Under the pieces are notes generated by a model, which did not search any database, was not told the DNA's origin, and saw only the letters and a program-made list of their open reading frames with translations. From positions 162,784 through 226,783 of the forward strand of contig NZ_SNXZ01000003.1 of NCBI RefSeq assembly GCF_004362825.1: 64,000 bases of DNA. The letters run 5' to 3'. The position numbers and the translations under genes were made by a program. Numbering within the stretch: the stretch's first letter is position 1; every line of letters starts with the position of its first letter. Origin of the DNA: Labedaea rhizosphaerae. GTDB lineage: Bacteria; Actinomycetota; Actinomycetes; Mycobacteriales; Pseudonocardiaceae. Below are positions 63,160-64,000 of this stretch, one piece after another.

Positions 63160-64000
63160 TCAGACCGGGATGACCGTCGGCACGATCATGGGACGGCGGC
63201 GGTAGGTCGCCGCGACCCACCGGCCCACGACCCGGCGCACGGACTGCGCGATCCGGTGCGTGTCGGTGATCCCCTCGGCCTCCGTGCGGGAAAGTTCCAT
63301 CTCCACCAAGGAAACCACGTCGTCCAGCGCCTTCGGGTCGTCGGAGAAACCGCGCCCGGACACGGCCGGCACGGACACCGCGCGCCCGGACTGCGAGTCC
63401 ACGGCGACGGTGATCGCGATGAACCCACCCTCACCGAGCACCAGCCGGTCGGACAGGGTCGACTCGCCCACGTCGCCGACCGAAAGCCCGTCGACGTACA
63501 CGTGCCCGACCTCGACCCGCCCGGAGATGCTTGCCTTGCCGTCCACCAGGTCCACGACGACGCCGTCCTCGGCGATCACCACGTGGTCGGCCGGAACCCC
63601 GGTCTGCACGGCCAAAGCGGCGTTCGCCCGCAGGTGCCGCCACTCGCCGTGCACCGGCATGACGTTGCTCGGCCGCACGGCGTTGTAGAGGAAGAGCAGC
63701 TCGCCCGCGGGCGCGTGCCCGGACACGTGCACCTTCGCGTTCCCTTGGTGCACAACGGCCGCACCCAGCCGCACGAGCCCGTTCACCACACCCCAGACCG
63801 CGGTTTCGTTGCCGGGGATGAGCGAACTGGCCAGCACCACGGTGTCGCCCTCGCGGATGCTGATCTGCCGGTGTTCGCCACGCGCCATCCGCGACAAGGC
63901 CGACAGCGGCTCGCCTTGCGACCCCGTCGACACGAAGAGCACTTCGCGCTCGGGCAGGTTCATGGCCTCGTCGAGGTCGACGAACAAGCCCTCGGGCACC
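63160..64000 (-). CDS. rnj: Ribonuclease J, 3' part
   Basis: The C-terminal ~280 residues of an RNase J (metallo-beta-lactamase/beta-CASP) ribonuclease, running off the right edge. VLFVSTGSQGEPLSALSRMA and NVMPVHGEWRHLRANAAL are beta-CASP signatures, the latter with a metal-site His. GNAKVHVSGHAPAGEL is also typical. The C-terminal dimer domain ends PMIVPTVIPV. It processes and degrades mRNA from 5' ends and internally. Full length would be ~560 residues. dapA, its usual neighbour, would lie beyond the window. Confidence 0.93.
   Translation of the reverse strand, partial: VPEGLFVDLDEAMNLPEREVLFVSTGSQGEPLSALSRMARGEHRQISIREGDTVVLASSLIPGNETAVWGVVNGLVRLGAAVVHQGNAKVHVSGHAPAGELLFLYNAVRPSNVMPVHGEWRHLRANAALAVQTGVPADHVVIAEDGVVVDLVDGKASISGRVEVGHVYVDGLSVGDVGESTLSDRLVLGEGGFIAITVAVDSQSGRAVSVPAVSGRGFSDDPKALDDVVSLVEMELSRTEAEGITDTHRIAQSVRRVVGRWVAATYRRRPMIVPTVIPV

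Overview
The window comes from a high-GC actinobacterium, most likely of the Pseudonocardiaceae (inferred from gene order and protein style, with no database search). It carries an actinobacterial division/cell-wall (dcw) cluster without ftsA, has DivIVA (Wag31) and SepF, a MurE with the meso-diaminopimelate DNPR motif, an ileS behind a T-box leader, and a clgR-pspA-pspM envelope-stress block. GTG and TTG starts and 1-4 nt stop/start overlaps are common.

Layout. 1-3.0 kb: 5' part of htpG and a class B penicillin-binding protein. 3.0-6.8 kb: ileS with a T-box leader; its stop codon sits in an 11-copy 15-bp tandem repeat. 7.0-8.0 kb: a HigB-like toxin and a HigA-like antitoxin arranged tail to tail. 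8.0-29.05 kb, all on the minus strand: a membrane protein, wag31, yggT, sepF, yggS, pgeF, ftsZ, a DinB/DUF664 gene, ftsQ, murC, murG, ftsW, murD, mraY, murF, murE, ftsI, ftsL, rsmH, mraZ (listed left to right; transcription starts at mraZ). The mraZ promoter carries four GTGGKG elements exactly 10 bp apart. 29.4-34.4 kb, plus strand: moxR, DUF58 and transglutaminase operon. 34.4-43.6 kb: DUF3040 protein, acyl-CoA dehydrogenase/oxidase, a eukaryote-like HisRS, an orphan membrane protein beside a deleted ECF sigma-factor gene, dinB, a methyltransferase, and a leaderless parA-like/nei pair. 43.6-48.1 kb: a Thr-rich membrane protein, a structured RNA element with short upstream ORFs and a terminator but no downstream gene, a VOC protein, a coiled-coil protein, pyrD and a nucleobase permease. 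48.4-57.3 kb: pspM, pspA, clgR, cinA, pgsA, rimO, argA-like GNAT, a small lipoprotein, ftsK. 57.4-64 kb: PlsC-like acyltransferase, a solute-binding-like protein without signal peptide preceded by a 49-aa membrane protein, a GlxA-type regulator, an alpha/beta hydrolase and divergent MarR regulator, an EamA transporter, and the 3' part of a ribonuclease J gene.

How the genes fit together. The minus-strand dcw block makes lipid II (MurC-F, MraY, MurG) and the septal machinery (FtsZ, SepF, FtsQ, FtsL, FtsI, FtsW), with DivIVA for polar growth. The psp/clgR block handles envelope and proteolytic stress, and its pspA has a good ECF (SigE-type) promoter. Four intergenic regions (6.9, 34.5, 48.3 and 54.2 kb) carry the same family of 22-bp tandem repeats built around GTGTCCC. 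The best candidates for something undescribed are this repeat family, the orphan leader-RNA element at 44.1-44.4 kb, the ileS stop-codon repeat, and the GTGGGG arrays facing moxR.
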